Under the pieces are notes generated by a model. It did not search any database. It was not told where the DNA came from and saw only the letters and a program-made list of their open reading frames with translations. DNA of 64,000 bases, from assembly GCA_003762615.1 (NCBI GenBank), contig RIAZ01000006.1:1-64000 (forward strand). The letters are read 5' to 3'. This stretch comes from Muribaculaceae bacterium Isolate-037 (Harlan) (GTDB taxonomy: Bacteria > Bacteroidota > Bacteroidia > Bacteroidales > Muribaculaceae). This document shows positions 14,626-23,903 of the stretch, in pieces. The translations under genes and the position numbers were made by a program. Numbering within the stretch: the first letter of the stretch is position 1; the number at the start of each line of letters is the position of its first letter.

Positions 14626-15591
14626 ATGAATGAAAATAAAAAATTGAATAAGCCATTGTCGTTTGCTCCTGTTATTATTCCGACATTGTGTAGATATGAT
14701 CATTTGAAAAAGTGTGTGGAATCCTTAATGAAGTGTACCTGGGCAGAAGAAACAGAAGTATATATTGGTCTTGACTATCCTCTAAAGGAATCTCATTGGG
14801 AGGGATATAAAAAAATAGAACAATATTTGAACTCTCTTAAAAAAACGCATTTATTCAAGACTCTTCATGTGGTAATACGTTCTACGAATTTAGGTATTGG
14901 TCCAAATGGTAATTCTGAAAATCTTCGTGATATTGCGTTTAAAAATCATGACAAATTAATTTTTACTGAAGATGATAATATTTTTTCACCTTCATTTCTT
15001 GTGTTTATTAACGAAGGTCTTGAAAAGTTTCGAGATGATTCTTCAGTATTTGCAATCAATGGTTACCGGCATTTTTATGATGTAAAATTTATGAATAATA
15101 ATTTTTATCGTCAAAATGTTGATTTTTCGGCATGGGGTTATGGTATTTGGAGAGACCGATATTATAAGTTAAAGGAAGCAAGTAATTCAAAATATTGGCG
15201 TTTAAAAGCGATTAATCCATTAAATTGGTTTAGAATTTATAAAAATGGTTGGAATAGGGTATTGGGCTTTATTAGTCTTGTATATAAAACGAAAGTTCTA
15301 TTTGATAACGAGAAAAGTGTGTACATTGCTATAAACAATATGGACGTTATTATGCCTAAAGAATCAATGGTTCGTAATTTAGGATGGGATGGATCTGGTG
15401 AACATTGTAAAACTGTAGATAAAAATCTCATAGTTTCACATATAACACAACCCATCTATACCCACACAACTTTTGACTATAAAGGGAATGGGAAAGAGTA
15501 TTACAAGGAAAATAAGAAGATTTATGTGAATCAATCTTATGGACGTATTTCATTTAAGGACTTATTGAAAAATATAATTCAGAGATTTTGA
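14626..15591 (+). CDS. Glycosyltransferase, GT-A (family 2-like)
   Basis: A protein of about 320 residues with a GT-A-like N-terminal half: FAPVIIPTLCRYDHLKKCVESLMKC as nucleotide-binding start, LGIGPNGNSENLRDIAF, and the acidic metal/sugar-nucleotide motif IFTEDDNIFSPSF (EDDN). A WGYGIWRDRYY motif follows. It probably adds one residue to the lipid-linked repeat unit on the cytosolic face. ATG 14590 is also in frame but adds a GC-rich N-terminal stretch unlike the rest of the AT-rich gene, so 14626 is preferred. Codon use is markedly AT-rich, as in the next five genes. Confidence 0.78.
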   Translation: MNENKKLNKPLSFAPVIIPTLCRYDHLKKCVESLMKCTWAEETEVYIGLDYPLKESHWEGYKKIEQYLNSLKKTHLFKTLHVVIRSTNLGIGPNGNSENLRDIAFKNHDKLIFTEDDNIFSPSFLVFINEGLEKFRDDSSVFAINGYRHFYDVKFMNNNFYRQNVDFSAWGYGIWRDRYYKLKEASNSKYWRLKAINPLNWFRIYKNGWNRVLGFISLVYKTKVLFDNEKSVYIAINNMDVIMPKESMVRNLGWDGSGEHCKTVDKNLIVSHITQPIYTHTTFDYKGNGKEYYKENKKIYVNQSYGRISFKDLLKNIIQRF

Positions 15592-15932
15592 ATTTATGTA
15601 AGCGGTAAGTGGAAATTCCCTGTGAATATTCAATTTTGGTAAGTATTCAATTTTAATATCTGCCAATGAAAGGGAATAATGCATATCTTTGCACTGATAA
15701 ATTTTTAAATTGAAAGAGAGGCGGGTATGTGAGATATTATAATTTATAGTGATTGAGTATGCTGATGCTTAATTCTGGGATGTTTTACGCATTTTTTTAC
15801 TTTGTTGTTTACTTACAGTGCTTATATTTTAAAATATTCTATGTCGATATGCTCGAATGAATGCCTCGTGGAGTATTGATACAGAAGTACTGCAAGCAGA
15901 ATAACGTATAATACAATTCTATTGTCGTAAAT
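15592..15932. other. AT-rich spacer with a promoter-like box and a gene fragment
   Basis: TATCTTTG at 15684-15691 matches the Bacteroidetes -7 box, though no TTTG lies 19-21 bp upstream. From ATG 15861 a frame (MPRGVLIQKYCKQNNV, then TAA at 15909) continues in phase into the next gene, so the left end of this glycosyltransferase reading frame seems to include a remnant of another coding sequence. Confidence 0.45.
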
Positions 15933-16991
15933 GTGGATGAAAACTCTCCCTTTAGGGTGGTGGAGTCAGATATTAATATAAAGGACTTTGAAATCCTTTC
16001 TCCTAACCCCACAAGTCAAAGAAGGACGCTTACTGTTCACGGTTTGGTAGAAATGAATAATTTAGATATCGTATATAAGTTTATGAGTGAAAATATTAAA
16101 ATGCTTAGAAGATTAAATTCGGATAAAGATAATCCGATTAATAAAGATATTGCGATAATAATTCTTAATTATAATAGTGAGGTAGATACGATAAAATGTG
16201 TTAAATCACTTCAAGAACAGAGATATGATTCTTTTGAAATAATTATAGTTGATAATTGCTCTAAAAAGCCGTCTCTTAATGTTATTAGAAATTTCTGTTA
16301 TAATGAATCAATACATCTTATTGAGAATAATAAGAATAATGGATATAATGCTGGAAATAATATTGGATTGAAATATGCATTTAATAAAGGTTATAAGTAT
16401 GCACTGATTGCAAACCCTGATATGGAATTTCCTGATAAAGATATGTTGCAGATTCTTGTTGATAGAATGTCAAATGATATTGTTGTAGTTGCTCCAGATA
16501 TACGAGGTATTGACAATTCTCATCAGAATCCATATAAGCGATTAGGGGACTGGAAACATTCGTTTTATTGGATAGGTAATGTGATTCGATCTATTATTGA
16601 TTCGAATGCAAAGGATTCCTTATTTGATGATTGGAGTAAATCACATTATTGTGCCATGGTGAGTGGATGCTGTTTCTTGATTGATTTGAAATTTGTTGAT
16701 GCTATTGGATACTTTGATGAGGGTGTTTTTCTGTATTGTGAGGAATCAATATTATCTCGACAAGTTGAACAGTTGAAATATAAGATGTGGTATTGTGCTA
16801 ATACTTATGCAGTACATGCACATATAGAAAAAGCCAAAGGAAATCCGAACCCACGAATAAGAATTTGGTATAGATCAAAAAAATATTTTATACGTAATTA
16901 TAGTGGTAATAGTTGGATCGGAAGGCAAATTGCTTATTTTTCGGCTTGGCTAAATTGTATGGTTCAATTGATGATACATTCGGTTAAATAA
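15933..16991 (+). CDS. Glycosyltransferase family 2 (rhamnosyltransferase-like)
   Basis: The GT2 domain starts near residue 70: DIAIIILNYNSEVDTIKCVKSL, VDNCSKKPS, NNGYNAGNNIGLKYA, then the metal-binding ALIANPDMEF (NPD in place of DxD) and FDEGVFLYCEESILSRQVEQL. This form is common in rhamnosyl- and related transferases of polysaccharide loci. The first 40 residues or more do not look like part of the domain. The frame begins with GTG 15933, and ATG 16053 (MNNLDIVYKF) is a credible true start. It probably adds one sugar to the repeat unit. Confidence 0.82.
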   Translation: MDENSPFRVVESDINIKDFEILSPNPTSQRRTLTVHGLVEMNNLDIVYKFMSENIKMLRRLNSDKDNPINKDIAIIILNYNSEVDTIKCVKSLQEQRYDSFEIIIVDNCSKKPSLNVIRNFCYNESIHLIENNKNNGYNAGNNIGLKYAFNKGYKYALIANPDMEFPDKDMLQILVDRMSNDIVVVAPDIRGIDNSHQNPYKRLGDWKHSFYWIGNVIRSIIDSNAKDSLFDDWSKSHYCAMVSGCCFLIDLKFVDAIGYFDEGVFLYCEESILSRQVEQLKYKMWYCANTYAVHAHIEKAKGNPNPRIRIWYRSKKYFIRNYSGNSWIGRQIAYFSAWLNCMVQLMIHSVK

Positions 16992-17015
16992 TGGAGACAT
17001 TATAATGAGGATGTT

Positions 17016-18242
17016 ATGATAGATATATGTCGAAATAAAGATATTTGGAAGAAGATATTTATTGGTATAATAGTATCTTTATCTATTTCTCCATCTTTTG
17101 CAACAAGTGATTTGGATAATAGGAATTTTTTGTTAATAGGATGTATGTGTTTGGGTCCAATTATTTTTTTATATTTGAGAAAAGTAATATGGAAAATAGA
17201 TAAGTATATTATAATATTGATTGGAATGATATTCATTACCCAGACAATATTTAATTTTACAAGTATTCGAATAACGTCAATATTATTCTCAATAATGTTT
17301 TTTATATATTATTTGATTGCTATTCGAACGGCACTTATAGCTCAGATAAATTATTCGAATATGTGTATGATAACAAAATATTTGATTTATGCATATTTTA
17401 TAGTATTGTTAATTCAGCAATTTTGTGTATTACTAGGATTGCCTGTATTTAATCAGTTAAATGCTTTGGAAAATCCTTGGAAACTGAATTCTTTATCCGC
17501 AGAGCCAAGTCATACATCCAGATATGTTGGAATATTAATGTATAGTTTCCTTGTATTTCAAGATAAAATAAAAAAATACAGAATAAATTTTAGAGATAGT
17601 TACAAAGAAAATAAGAAGATTTGGATAGCATTCTTTTGGATAATGTTCACAACAGTGAGTGGTACGGCATTTATTGTTGTGGTATTGATATTATCACGTT
17701 ATCTTACACATAAGAATATTGTTATTGCGGTTGGGTTGTTATTTATTGTTTTTACAATTGGTGTCTCTTCTGATATTACAGCATTAAGACGAGCTACCCT
17801 TTTCCTATCAGCCGTTGCTACAGGAAATGCTGAGGCTATGATTGGTGCAGATCATAGTGCATCTGTCCGTATAGTTCCGTGGATGTTATGTATTCAGCGA
17901 ATTAATCCTTTTTCATTAAATGGATGGATTGGTGAAGGAGGTGGTTCTACTGCTGCATGGCTTTATCAATATATGCCAGGTGTGCGAGAGGGTTTTATAG
18001 GGGGAGGAATGGCAGCATATACACTTGAATATGGTCTTTTAGTTGGTTTACTCTTTTTATATTTTTCATTAAGATGTTGTTATGATAAAAAATATAAAAT
18101 ATCAACTATTGGTTTGTGGATTATGTGTGTAGTTTTGATAGGGGTAAATTCTCAGATAGGTTGGCTTTGTATTTTAATGCTTTATTTAGATAAAAATTTA
18201 TACGTGACAAATGCGAACAAAAGTATTCTACGACTTGCCTGA
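17016..18242 (+). CDS. O-antigen/capsule polymerase (Wzy-like) membrane protein
   Basis: A 408-residue protein with some 10-12 hydrophobic segments, very AT-rich coding and a large loop (about residues 270-320, with NGWIGEGGGSTAAWLYQYMPGVREGF) before the last membrane segments. This plan is typical of Wzy polymerases, which have little sequence conservation. It sits after the glycosyltransferases and is the only polymerase candidate in the locus. Its end overlaps the start of the Fe-S protein gene by 32 bp. Confidence 0.75.
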   Translation: MIDICRNKDIWKKIFIGIIVSLSISPSFATSDLDNRNFLLIGCMCLGPIIFLYLRKVIWKIDKYIIILIGMIFITQTIFNFTSIRITSILFSIMFFIYYLIAIRTALIAQINYSNMCMITKYLIYAYFIVLLIQQFCVLLGLPVFNQLNALENPWKLNSLSAEPSHTSRYVGILMYSFLVFQDKIKKYRINFRDSYKENKKIWIAFFWIMFTTVSGTAFIVVVLILSRYLTHKNIVIAVGLLFIVFTIGVSSDITALRRATLFLSAVATGNAEAMIGADHSASVRIVPWMLCIQRINPFSLNGWIGEGGGSTAAWLYQYMPGVREGFIGGGMAAYTLEYGLLVGLLFLYFSLRCCYDKKYKISTIGLWIMCVVLIGVNSQIGWLCILMLYLDKNLYVTNANKSILRLA

Positions 18243-19401
18243 GACTGCGTGTTATGGTTGTCAGGCATGTGCTCAGATATGTCCAGTATCTGCGATTAGT
18301 ATGGTTCCTGATGAAGAAGGTTTTCTTTTCCCGCAAATTGATACGGATAAATGTATAGAATGTAATTTGTGTGAGAAAACATGTCCGACACAAAAATCAG
18401 TATCTAACCCATTATTTAATGCGGTTCCAACAAATGTTGATGCTGCATGGGAAAAGGATTTTGATGCAAGACTTGAATCTACATCTGGGGGAGCATTTTA
18501 TATCTTTGGTAAAAAATGGATTGAGGATGGCGGCGTGGTTTATGGTGCAGATTTTGATGATAAGCTACAGGTCTGTCATTGTAAGGCTGTGACCATAGAA
18601 GAATTACAAAGACAACGGGGATCCAAATATGTGCAAAGTAATCTATCCGGAATTTTAAAAGCTGTAAGAACGGATTTAAAGGCTGGTATAAAGGTATTGT
18701 TTTCCGGTACACCTTGTCAGGTCGCCGGTTTGAGGGCATTTTTAAAGAAGGATTATCCTAATTTAATATGTATTGATTTAGTATGTCATGGTGTCCCAAG
18801 TCCTCTGATTTTTTTAGAACATTTAAAATATGTGGAAAATATGAGTGGCAAGCAGATTGTCGATTATAAATTTAGAGGAAAGGAACGCTCTGGATGGCGG
18901 GCTTATATAAAATATATATTCAAGGATAAGACTGTTGAAAAGAGATTTTTGGGAAATGATTTCTATGCATATTCCTTTTATCGGTCTCGATTTAATCGAA
19001 GAAGTTGTTTCTCATGTGGATTTTCTCATGCAAAAAGAGTAGGAGACATTACTCTTTCCGATTTTTGGAATGCTGAAAGATATTCAAAGGAACTTAGAAA
19101 GCAACGGAAATATGGGTTTAATATGATTATGTGCAATACGGAAAAAGGTCGGAATTTGTATAATGAAACGATCTCAAAATTTGGACGTATAGAATTGCCT
19201 CTACAAATTGCAGTTGATGGAGATGTGAGATTGAGACATGCAGAAAAGGCTCCATTGGATAGGGATAGTATATTTCAAGAATACCATACTCATGGATATG
19301 AGTGGTTGGTAAATAATAGAGGACCTAAAAATTCTATTGCGTCACGTCTGACACCAACTTGGGTTAAAAATCTTATATATGAAATAAAGTCCAGAATATG
19401 A
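18211..19401 (+). CDS. FrhB/FdhB-type 4Fe-4S protein paired with pyruvyl transferase
   Basis: A 396-residue protein with two N-terminal ferredoxin clusters (CYGCQACAQICPVSAI and CIECNLCEKTCP), followed by the FrhB N- and C-terminal domains of the coenzyme F420 hydrogenase beta-subunit family (SGGAFYIF, FSGTPCQVAGLRAFL, CHGVPSPLIF, RSCFSCGFSHAKRVGDITLSDFWN). In polysaccharide loci this type recurs beside polysaccharide pyruvyl transferases, as here, with a 4-bp overlap. Its chemistry in that setting is unclear; a flavin/Fe-S redox step on the sugar or on the pyruvate group is an inference. Confidence 0.88.
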   Translation: MRTKVFYDLPETACYGCQACAQICPVSAISMVPDEEGFLFPQIDTDKCIECNLCEKTCPTQKSVSNPLFNAVPTNVDAAWEKDFDARLESTSGGAFYIFGKKWIEDGGVVYGADFDDKLQVCHCKAVTIEELQRQRGSKYVQSNLSGILKAVRTDLKAGIKVLFSGTPCQVAGLRAFLKKDYPNLICIDLVCHGVPSPLIFLEHLKYVENMSGKQIVDYKFRGKERSGWRAYIKYIFKDKTVEKRFLGNDFYAYSFYRSRFNRRSCFSCGFSHAKRVGDITLSDFWNAERYSKELRKQRKYGFNMIMCNTEKGRNLYNETISKFGRIELPLQIAVDGDVRLRHAEKAPLDRDSIFQEYHTHGYEWLVNNRGPKNSIASRLTPTWVKNLIYEIKSRI

Positions 19402-20489
19402 AAATTGGAATATTGACAAGACGTTACGGTTATAATTTCGGGTCTGCACTTCAAGGATTTGCAATCATGCAATTAGTGAAAAATCAGGGGCATGATGTAG
19501 AGGTGATAAAATATGATGAAACTTCAAATCATTGGTTATGGAAAATTAGACCATTTGTAGAATTTATACAATATAAAGTTGGATTATCATTTTCAAAAAG
19601 AAAGAAGAAATATTTGGAGCAACGGTTTAAACAAGAATGTTTGTTTAAGCAGTTTGAAAATAAATATTTTAATTTGACAGAAAGGTGTTTCAGAAATAGC
19701 GGATCATTGCGGAAACAATCAAATAAATATGATAAGATTGTAATAGGGAGTGATCAAATTTGGAATCCATATTTTTTTGATCCATGTTATTTGGGTAGTT
19801 TTATACCTGTAAATGAAAGGGATAAAATAGTGCCGTATGCCCCAAGTTTTGGAACATCAAATCTTGATTTGATTTCGTCGAAGCAAATTGAATTAATAAA
19901 GAGTCTTAAGCATTTATCTTGTCGTGAAGAGGAAGGCTCAAATATCTTGAAAAAATTTACAGGTAAAGATATTCCAGTGGTTCTTGATCCAACGTTGATG
20001 ATTTCTGAAGAAATTTGGAATGATATAGCAGATAAGTATGTAATGTCTGTTTTGCCAGAGAAATATTTATTAACATATTTTTTAGGGTCAAATATTCCTC
20101 AAGATGAAATAGATCGTTTGAAAAATAAATATGGACTACCGGTTGTTAATATATCTATTTTTAATCGAATTAATGATGTTGACTGTGATTTAGAGGTGTC
20201 AGATGTGGGACCGGGGGAATTTCTTTATTTAATAAAAAATGCGGATCATGTTGTTACCGATTCGTTTCATGGAACAATATTTTCTCATGTTTTTAAGCGA
20301 AAATATACTGTGGTTGAGCGTTTTAATGAAAATGATTTAAGGAATGAAAATTCTCGAATATATACCTTATTAAAGATTTTTGGGGAACAGGATAGATTAT
20401 ATAATAAGCATTTTGAAAAGACGGATAATTGTTTGCAAAATAAGAGACAATTTTCATTGGAATATTTAAAAAATGCAATAAACTCTTGA
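19398..20489 (+). CDS. Polysaccharide pyruvyl transferase family protein
   Basis: A 363-residue protein with the family landmarks MKIGILTRRYGYNFGSALQGFAIMQ at the start, IVIGSDQIWNPYF, SCREEEGSNIL, VVLDPTLMI and the C-terminal HVVTDSFHGTIFSHVFKR. The family transfers pyruvate from phosphoenolpyruvate to form ketals on surface sugars, giving the polymer an acidic group. It overlaps the Fe-S protein gene by 4 bp and is followed at once by a glycosyltransferase, so the three look cotranscribed. AT-rich coding. Confidence 0.88.
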   Translation: MKIGILTRRYGYNFGSALQGFAIMQLVKNQGHDVEVIKYDETSNHWLWKIRPFVEFIQYKVGLSFSKRKKKYLEQRFKQECLFKQFENKYFNLTERCFRNSGSLRKQSNKYDKIVIGSDQIWNPYFFDPCYLGSFIPVNERDKIVPYAPSFGTSNLDLISSKQIELIKSLKHLSCREEEGSNILKKFTGKDIPVVLDPTLMISEEIWNDIADKYVMSVLPEKYLLTYFLGSNIPQDEIDRLKNKYGLPVVNISIFNRINDVDCDLEVSDVGPGEFLYLIKNADHVVTDSFHGTIFSHVFKRKYTVVERFNENDLRNENSRIYTLLKIFGEQDRLYNKHFEKTDNCLQNKRQFSLEYLKNAINS

Positions 20490-20497
20490 TTCAAATT

Positions 20498-21589
20498 ATG
20501 AGATTATTGATAGATTGTCATTGCTTTGATTTTGAGATAAGTCAAGGTATAACCACTTATATTCAAGGTATATATTCTGAATTGCCGGATTTGGCTCAGG
20601 ATATTGAATTTTTCTTTGTCGCTTCCAATATCGGAAAGATTAAGAGAATTTTTGGAGAAAGGGAAAATATTCATTATGTACCTCTCGTATCAAAGAATAA
20701 GATTTATAGATTGCTTTTTGAAATACCGGATATTATACGGAAGAATAATATAGATGTAGCACATTTTCAGTATGTGTCTCCATTAATTAAGAATTGTAAG
20801 ACGATAGTGACATTGCATGATATTCTATTTGTGGATTATCCTCAATATTTTCCATTTCCATACAGATTTTTTAAGGGTGCAGCTTTTAAATTGTCGGCAA
20901 AACGTGCTGATTTGTTGTGCACTGTATCAGATTATTCCCGTAAACAGATTGAACATCATTATAAATTAAATGGAGATGATATCGTAATCACTCCGAATGC
21001 TGTAAGTGAGGACTTTTATTCTATAGATGGAGATAGACCGAAAGATTTTCCGGAAAAATATATTCTTTATGTAAGTAGAATAGAGCCAAGAAAAAATCAT
21101 GTCGCTTTAGTGAGGGCTTTCAACCGTTTGAACCTTGCAGAGAAAGGATATGAATTGGTTTTAATTGGTCGTGAGACTGTGCCTACTCCGGAACTTCATC
21201 AGGTATTGGATGAATTAAAGGATAATGTGAGATATAGAATTCGAGTCATACATCAGTCTCCATTCGCAGAATTGAAATTATGGTATAAATATGCAGATTT
21301 ATTTATATATCCTACGGTTGCAGAGGGGTTTGGAATACCACCGATAGAAGCCGGAGCTGCAGGGGTGCCCGTAATATGCAATAATGCGACTGCTATGTCT
21401 GATTTTTCCTTTTTCGGAAATAATCTTATTGATTTTTCGGATAAAAATATATTGGATAGAATAATAATGAATTGCCTGAATGATAGAGATTCTGATAGAC
21501 TAAATCTTATTTCAAAAGAGATTAAACAAAAATATAATTGGCATTCAATAGCTGAAGAATTTAATAAGTCTCTGAATGCCTTTAGATAA
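20498..21589 (+). CDS. Glycosyltransferase family 4 (GT-B)
   Basis: A GT-B enzyme of about 363 residues. N-terminal half: RLLIDCHCFDFEISQGITTYIQGI and VTLHDILFVDYPQYFP. C-terminal donor half: ILYVSRIEPRKNHVALVRAF and the family motif FIYPTVAEGFGIPPIEAGAAGVPVICNN with the E(x7)E pair. A TTG at 20486 is in frame, but ATG 20498 follows the upstream stop by 9 bp and gives the usual N terminus. It ends the AT-rich block of the locus, and only 118 bp separate it from the defence pair. Confidence 0.87.
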   Translation: MRLLIDCHCFDFEISQGITTYIQGIYSELPDLAQDIEFFFVASNIGKIKRIFGERENIHYVPLVSKNKIYRLLFEIPDIIRKNNIDVAHFQYVSPLIKNCKTIVTLHDILFVDYPQYFPFPYRFFKGAAFKLSAKRADLLCTVSDYSRKQIEHHYKLNGDDIVITPNAVSEDFYSIDGDRPKDFPEKYILYVSRIEPRKNHVALVRAFNRLNLAEKGYELVLIGRETVPTPELHQVLDELKDNVRYRIRVIHQSPFAELKLWYKYADLFIYPTVAEGFGIPPIEAGAAGVPVICNNATAMSDFSFFGNNLIDFSDKNILDRIIMNCLNDRDSDRLNLISKEIKQKYNWHSIAEEFNKSLNAFR

Positions 21590-21647
21590 GAAATTTATGA
21601 ATCCAAGCCGGATAGTGAAGTGGAATTTATCAAAAAATGGGTTAAGG

Positions 21648-21679
21648 TTGCGTTATATCTGTTTTTTTTTGTAATTTTG
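21648..21679 (+). promoter_or_regulatory. Promoter of the Septu-like defence pair
   Basis: TTG at 21648-21650, a 21-bp gap and TAATTTTG at 21672-21679 form a Bacteroidetes-type promoter 28 bp before the ATPase start codon. The pair can therefore be expressed independently of the phase-switched operon. Confidence 0.7.
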
Positions 21680-21707
21680 AGATGTAGAAAGCAATTCCCA
21701 AATTAGC

Positions 21708-23036
21708 ATGAAAAAGATCACACTGTATAATTTCCGTTGTTTTGAAAATTTTGAATGGGATTTTACTCCCGGAATCAATCTCATCGTGGGAGATAATTCC
21801 AGTGGTAAAACATCTTTGCTGCGGGCTTGTAGACTTGTGGCAGGGAGTTTTTTTGCCGGATTCAGCGATGAGAATACAGTGTGCCCCGGTCCGGAAGCGG
21901 CTGATTTCAGGGATGTCATTGTCGATGGAGTAAAATTGCCTGTAAAAGCTATTGAAATCCAATTTTTATTGGATGCGGAAATGTATCCTGATATAGATAT
22001 GGCTTTTAAACGGGGGGATGATGAAATCGCGTTTAATCCATCAATGGCTAATCCGTATTTTTTGCGGAAAAATAGTCCAAAGAATACTAAGCAACTTACT
22101 TCCGGAATCTCTGCTTATAAGGCTTATTGTAAGGCTCTACAAGAGAATGAGAATCAAAATTTGCCTTTGCCTCTATTCGCTTTTTTCTCTACTGAAGACA
22201 TTCATGCCTCAAGAAAGATAGATGCCGGAAAATTCAAGGAGGAGTATCTCAAAAGATCTTTCGGTTATTATTTTTGTCTTGACAGCAACGGGCTTTTGCC
22301 TTATTGGGAGAAACGTCTTCTTGTGATGAAGGAATTGCAACAAGACTGCGTGGAGGTGAAGGTGGTGACTGATGCATTGCTAAATGCGCTTGGTGAGTCA
22401 GGATGTGGAATTTTACGGGATGTATCTGTTCGTCCGATGAGAGGAAAGGTTTATTATACTCTCGCTGACGGGCGTGTGGTTGATTCTGCGATATTGTCTG
22501 ATGGATATAAGCGGCTCGTGAATATTGTGATGGACTTGGCTTTCAGATCGTATATTCTGAATCGTCCTACTTTCGGAGCGGATGCCTGTAAGTATTCAAG
22601 AGGTACGGTATTGGTTGATGAGGTTGATCTTCATCTGCATCCGTCGTTGCAGGTAAGGGCACTTCCTTCAATTGCCGCTACTTTCCCGGGAATACAATTT
22701 ATAGCCACAACTCATGCTCCTCTTGTGATGTCGAGTGTCGGAAATAACGAACGGGATACTGTAAGCAAGATTGAGTTTGATGGTAGAGATTCTTATTCAC
22801 GTGTAGCCATAGATGCTTTTGGTTTTGATGCCTCTTCCATTATGACAAGCATTTTGGGCGTGTATGACCGCGACATTAATGTGCAGCATGATCTTGATTC
22901 TTTGTTCGGGCTTATAGATGATGAAAGGATTGAAGAGGCACGGGCAATGTTTGATGCCATGAAAGAGAAGTATGGCAATTTACCTGATCTTGCACGGGCC
23001 GGAGTGACGATTGATTTTTTTAGCCCGGAGTTATGA
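21708..23036 (+). CDS. ptuA: PtuA-like AAA/ABC-type ATPase of a Septu-like defence system
   Basis: A 442-residue SMC/OLD/RecF-like ATPase: N terminus MKKITLYNFRCFENFEWDF, Walker A GDNSSGKT (28-35), an insert of some 220 residues, an ABC-like signature LSDGYKR (263-269), Walker B VLVDEVDLHLHP (Glu305) and the switch histidine in ATTHAPLVMS. It overlaps by 4 bp a gene for a TIGR02646-type HNH protein. An ATPase of this class with such an HNH partner is the composition of Septu anti-phage systems. No reverse transcriptase is nearby, so it is not the retron-linked form. It lies inside the polysaccharide locus with its own promoter. The symbol is given from architecture, not a database match. Confidence 0.82.
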   Translation: MKKITLYNFRCFENFEWDFTPGINLIVGDNSSGKTSLLRACRLVAGSFFAGFSDENTVCPGPEAADFRDVIVDGVKLPVKAIEIQFLLDAEMYPDIDMAFKRGDDEIAFNPSMANPYFLRKNSPKNTKQLTSGISAYKAYCKALQENENQNLPLPLFAFFSTEDIHASRKIDAGKFKEEYLKRSFGYYFCLDSNGLLPYWEKRLLVMKELQQDCVEVKVVTDALLNALGESGCGILRDVSVRPMRGKVYYTLADGRVVDSAILSDGYKRLVNIVMDLAFRSYILNRPTFGADACKYSRGTVLVDEVDLHLHPSLQVRALPSIAATFPGIQFIATTHAPLVMSSVGNNERDTVSKIEFDGRDSYSRVAIDAFGFDASSIMTSILGVYDRDINVQHDLDSLFGLIDDERIEEARAMFDAMKEKYGNLPDLARAGVTIDFFSPEL

Positions 23037-23695
23037 TTACCATAGAGAAGCAAAAGCAGCCCGGTAGTCTTATCTCATTCAAGAAGAATGGTGGGACTGA
23101 TTATCTTTCGCTTGACAAGGATACGAAGAAAGATATAGTGGATTCTCTATTAGAAGAACAGGGTTATCTTTGTGCCTATTGTATGCGTAGAATCCCTCGT
23201 CATGAGAAAAACGGAGATAAGGGGTATCTGGATGATCATGTGCGGATAGAGCATGTCAGAGACCGGGAACATAATCCGGACTTGCAGCTTGAATATAAGA
23301 ATATGGTGGCAGTTTGTCCCGGATTTCTTAGAAGCATCCCTCATTGCGACCGCAGTAAAGGTTCACGGTCAATCACACTGTCACCGTTTGATCCTGAATT
23401 GGAAAAATCGATCTCTTATGCTACAAAGGATGGAGGTATCAAATCTGAGAATCCTGATTGGAATAAGGATCTGACAGATGAAGATCTTTTGAATCTGAAT
23501 CATGAAGGGTTAAAGATTGCTCGAAAGAATGTAATTTTTGAAGTTATTGCTATCCTTGGCAAAAAAGGATGGACTAAGATTAAACTTGAAAGGGAGTTGG
23601 ATAATTGGAATCATCGTGATTCCAATGGATATTTGCGTGAATATGCGGGTGTGGTCAGATATTTTATTAAGAGAAAATTGAGGACTATTAAATAA
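23033..23695 (+). CDS. ptuB: PtuB-like HNH endonuclease (TIGR02646 type)
   Basis: A 220-residue protein with an HNH nuclease core: a zinc-binding CAYC (47-50), the metal/general-base region VRIEHVRDREHNPDL (His74), YKNMVAVC (Asn90, Cys95) and HCDRSKGSRSI (104-113), then a helical C terminus. This spacing matches TIGR02646 proteins found with OLD-like ATPases in Septu and retron-Septu defence. Translation is coupled to the ATPase (overlap ATGA). The expected role is cutting DNA or RNA on phage infection when released or activated by the ATPase. Confidence 0.82.
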   Translation: MITIEKQKQPGSLISFKKNGGTDYLSLDKDTKKDIVDSLLEEQGYLCAYCMRRIPRHEKNGDKGYLDDHVRIEHVRDREHNPDLQLEYKNMVAVCPGFLRSIPHCDRSKGSRSITLSPFDPELEKSISYATKDGGIKSENPDWNKDLTDEDLLNLNHEGLKIARKNVIFEVIAILGKKGWTKIKLERELDNWNHRDSNGYLREYAGVVRYFIKRKLRTIK

Positions 23696-23903
23696 TCAAT
23701 AGATTCCTTCAAAACATAAAAATATTGGTATTTACCTGAAAACTCAATTTTTTTTTGAAGCTCTTGTTTTGCTTGAGCTTTCTCTGTTATACTATCATTT
23801 GAAAATTTTTGATTTGTTGAGACATTAACAACGGATTGCGTGCTTGCTCGATTTGCCAATATGAGTTTATTTAGGTGCGCAGTCTATTCTCACATTTATT
23901 TTT

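Noticed and set aside
21590-21707. Possible retron RNA or reverse transcriptase upstream of the Septu-like pair
   Set aside because: Only 118 bp lie between the glycosyltransferase and the ATPase; they hold a promoter and a T run, with no room for an RT and no msr/msd-like inverted repeat.
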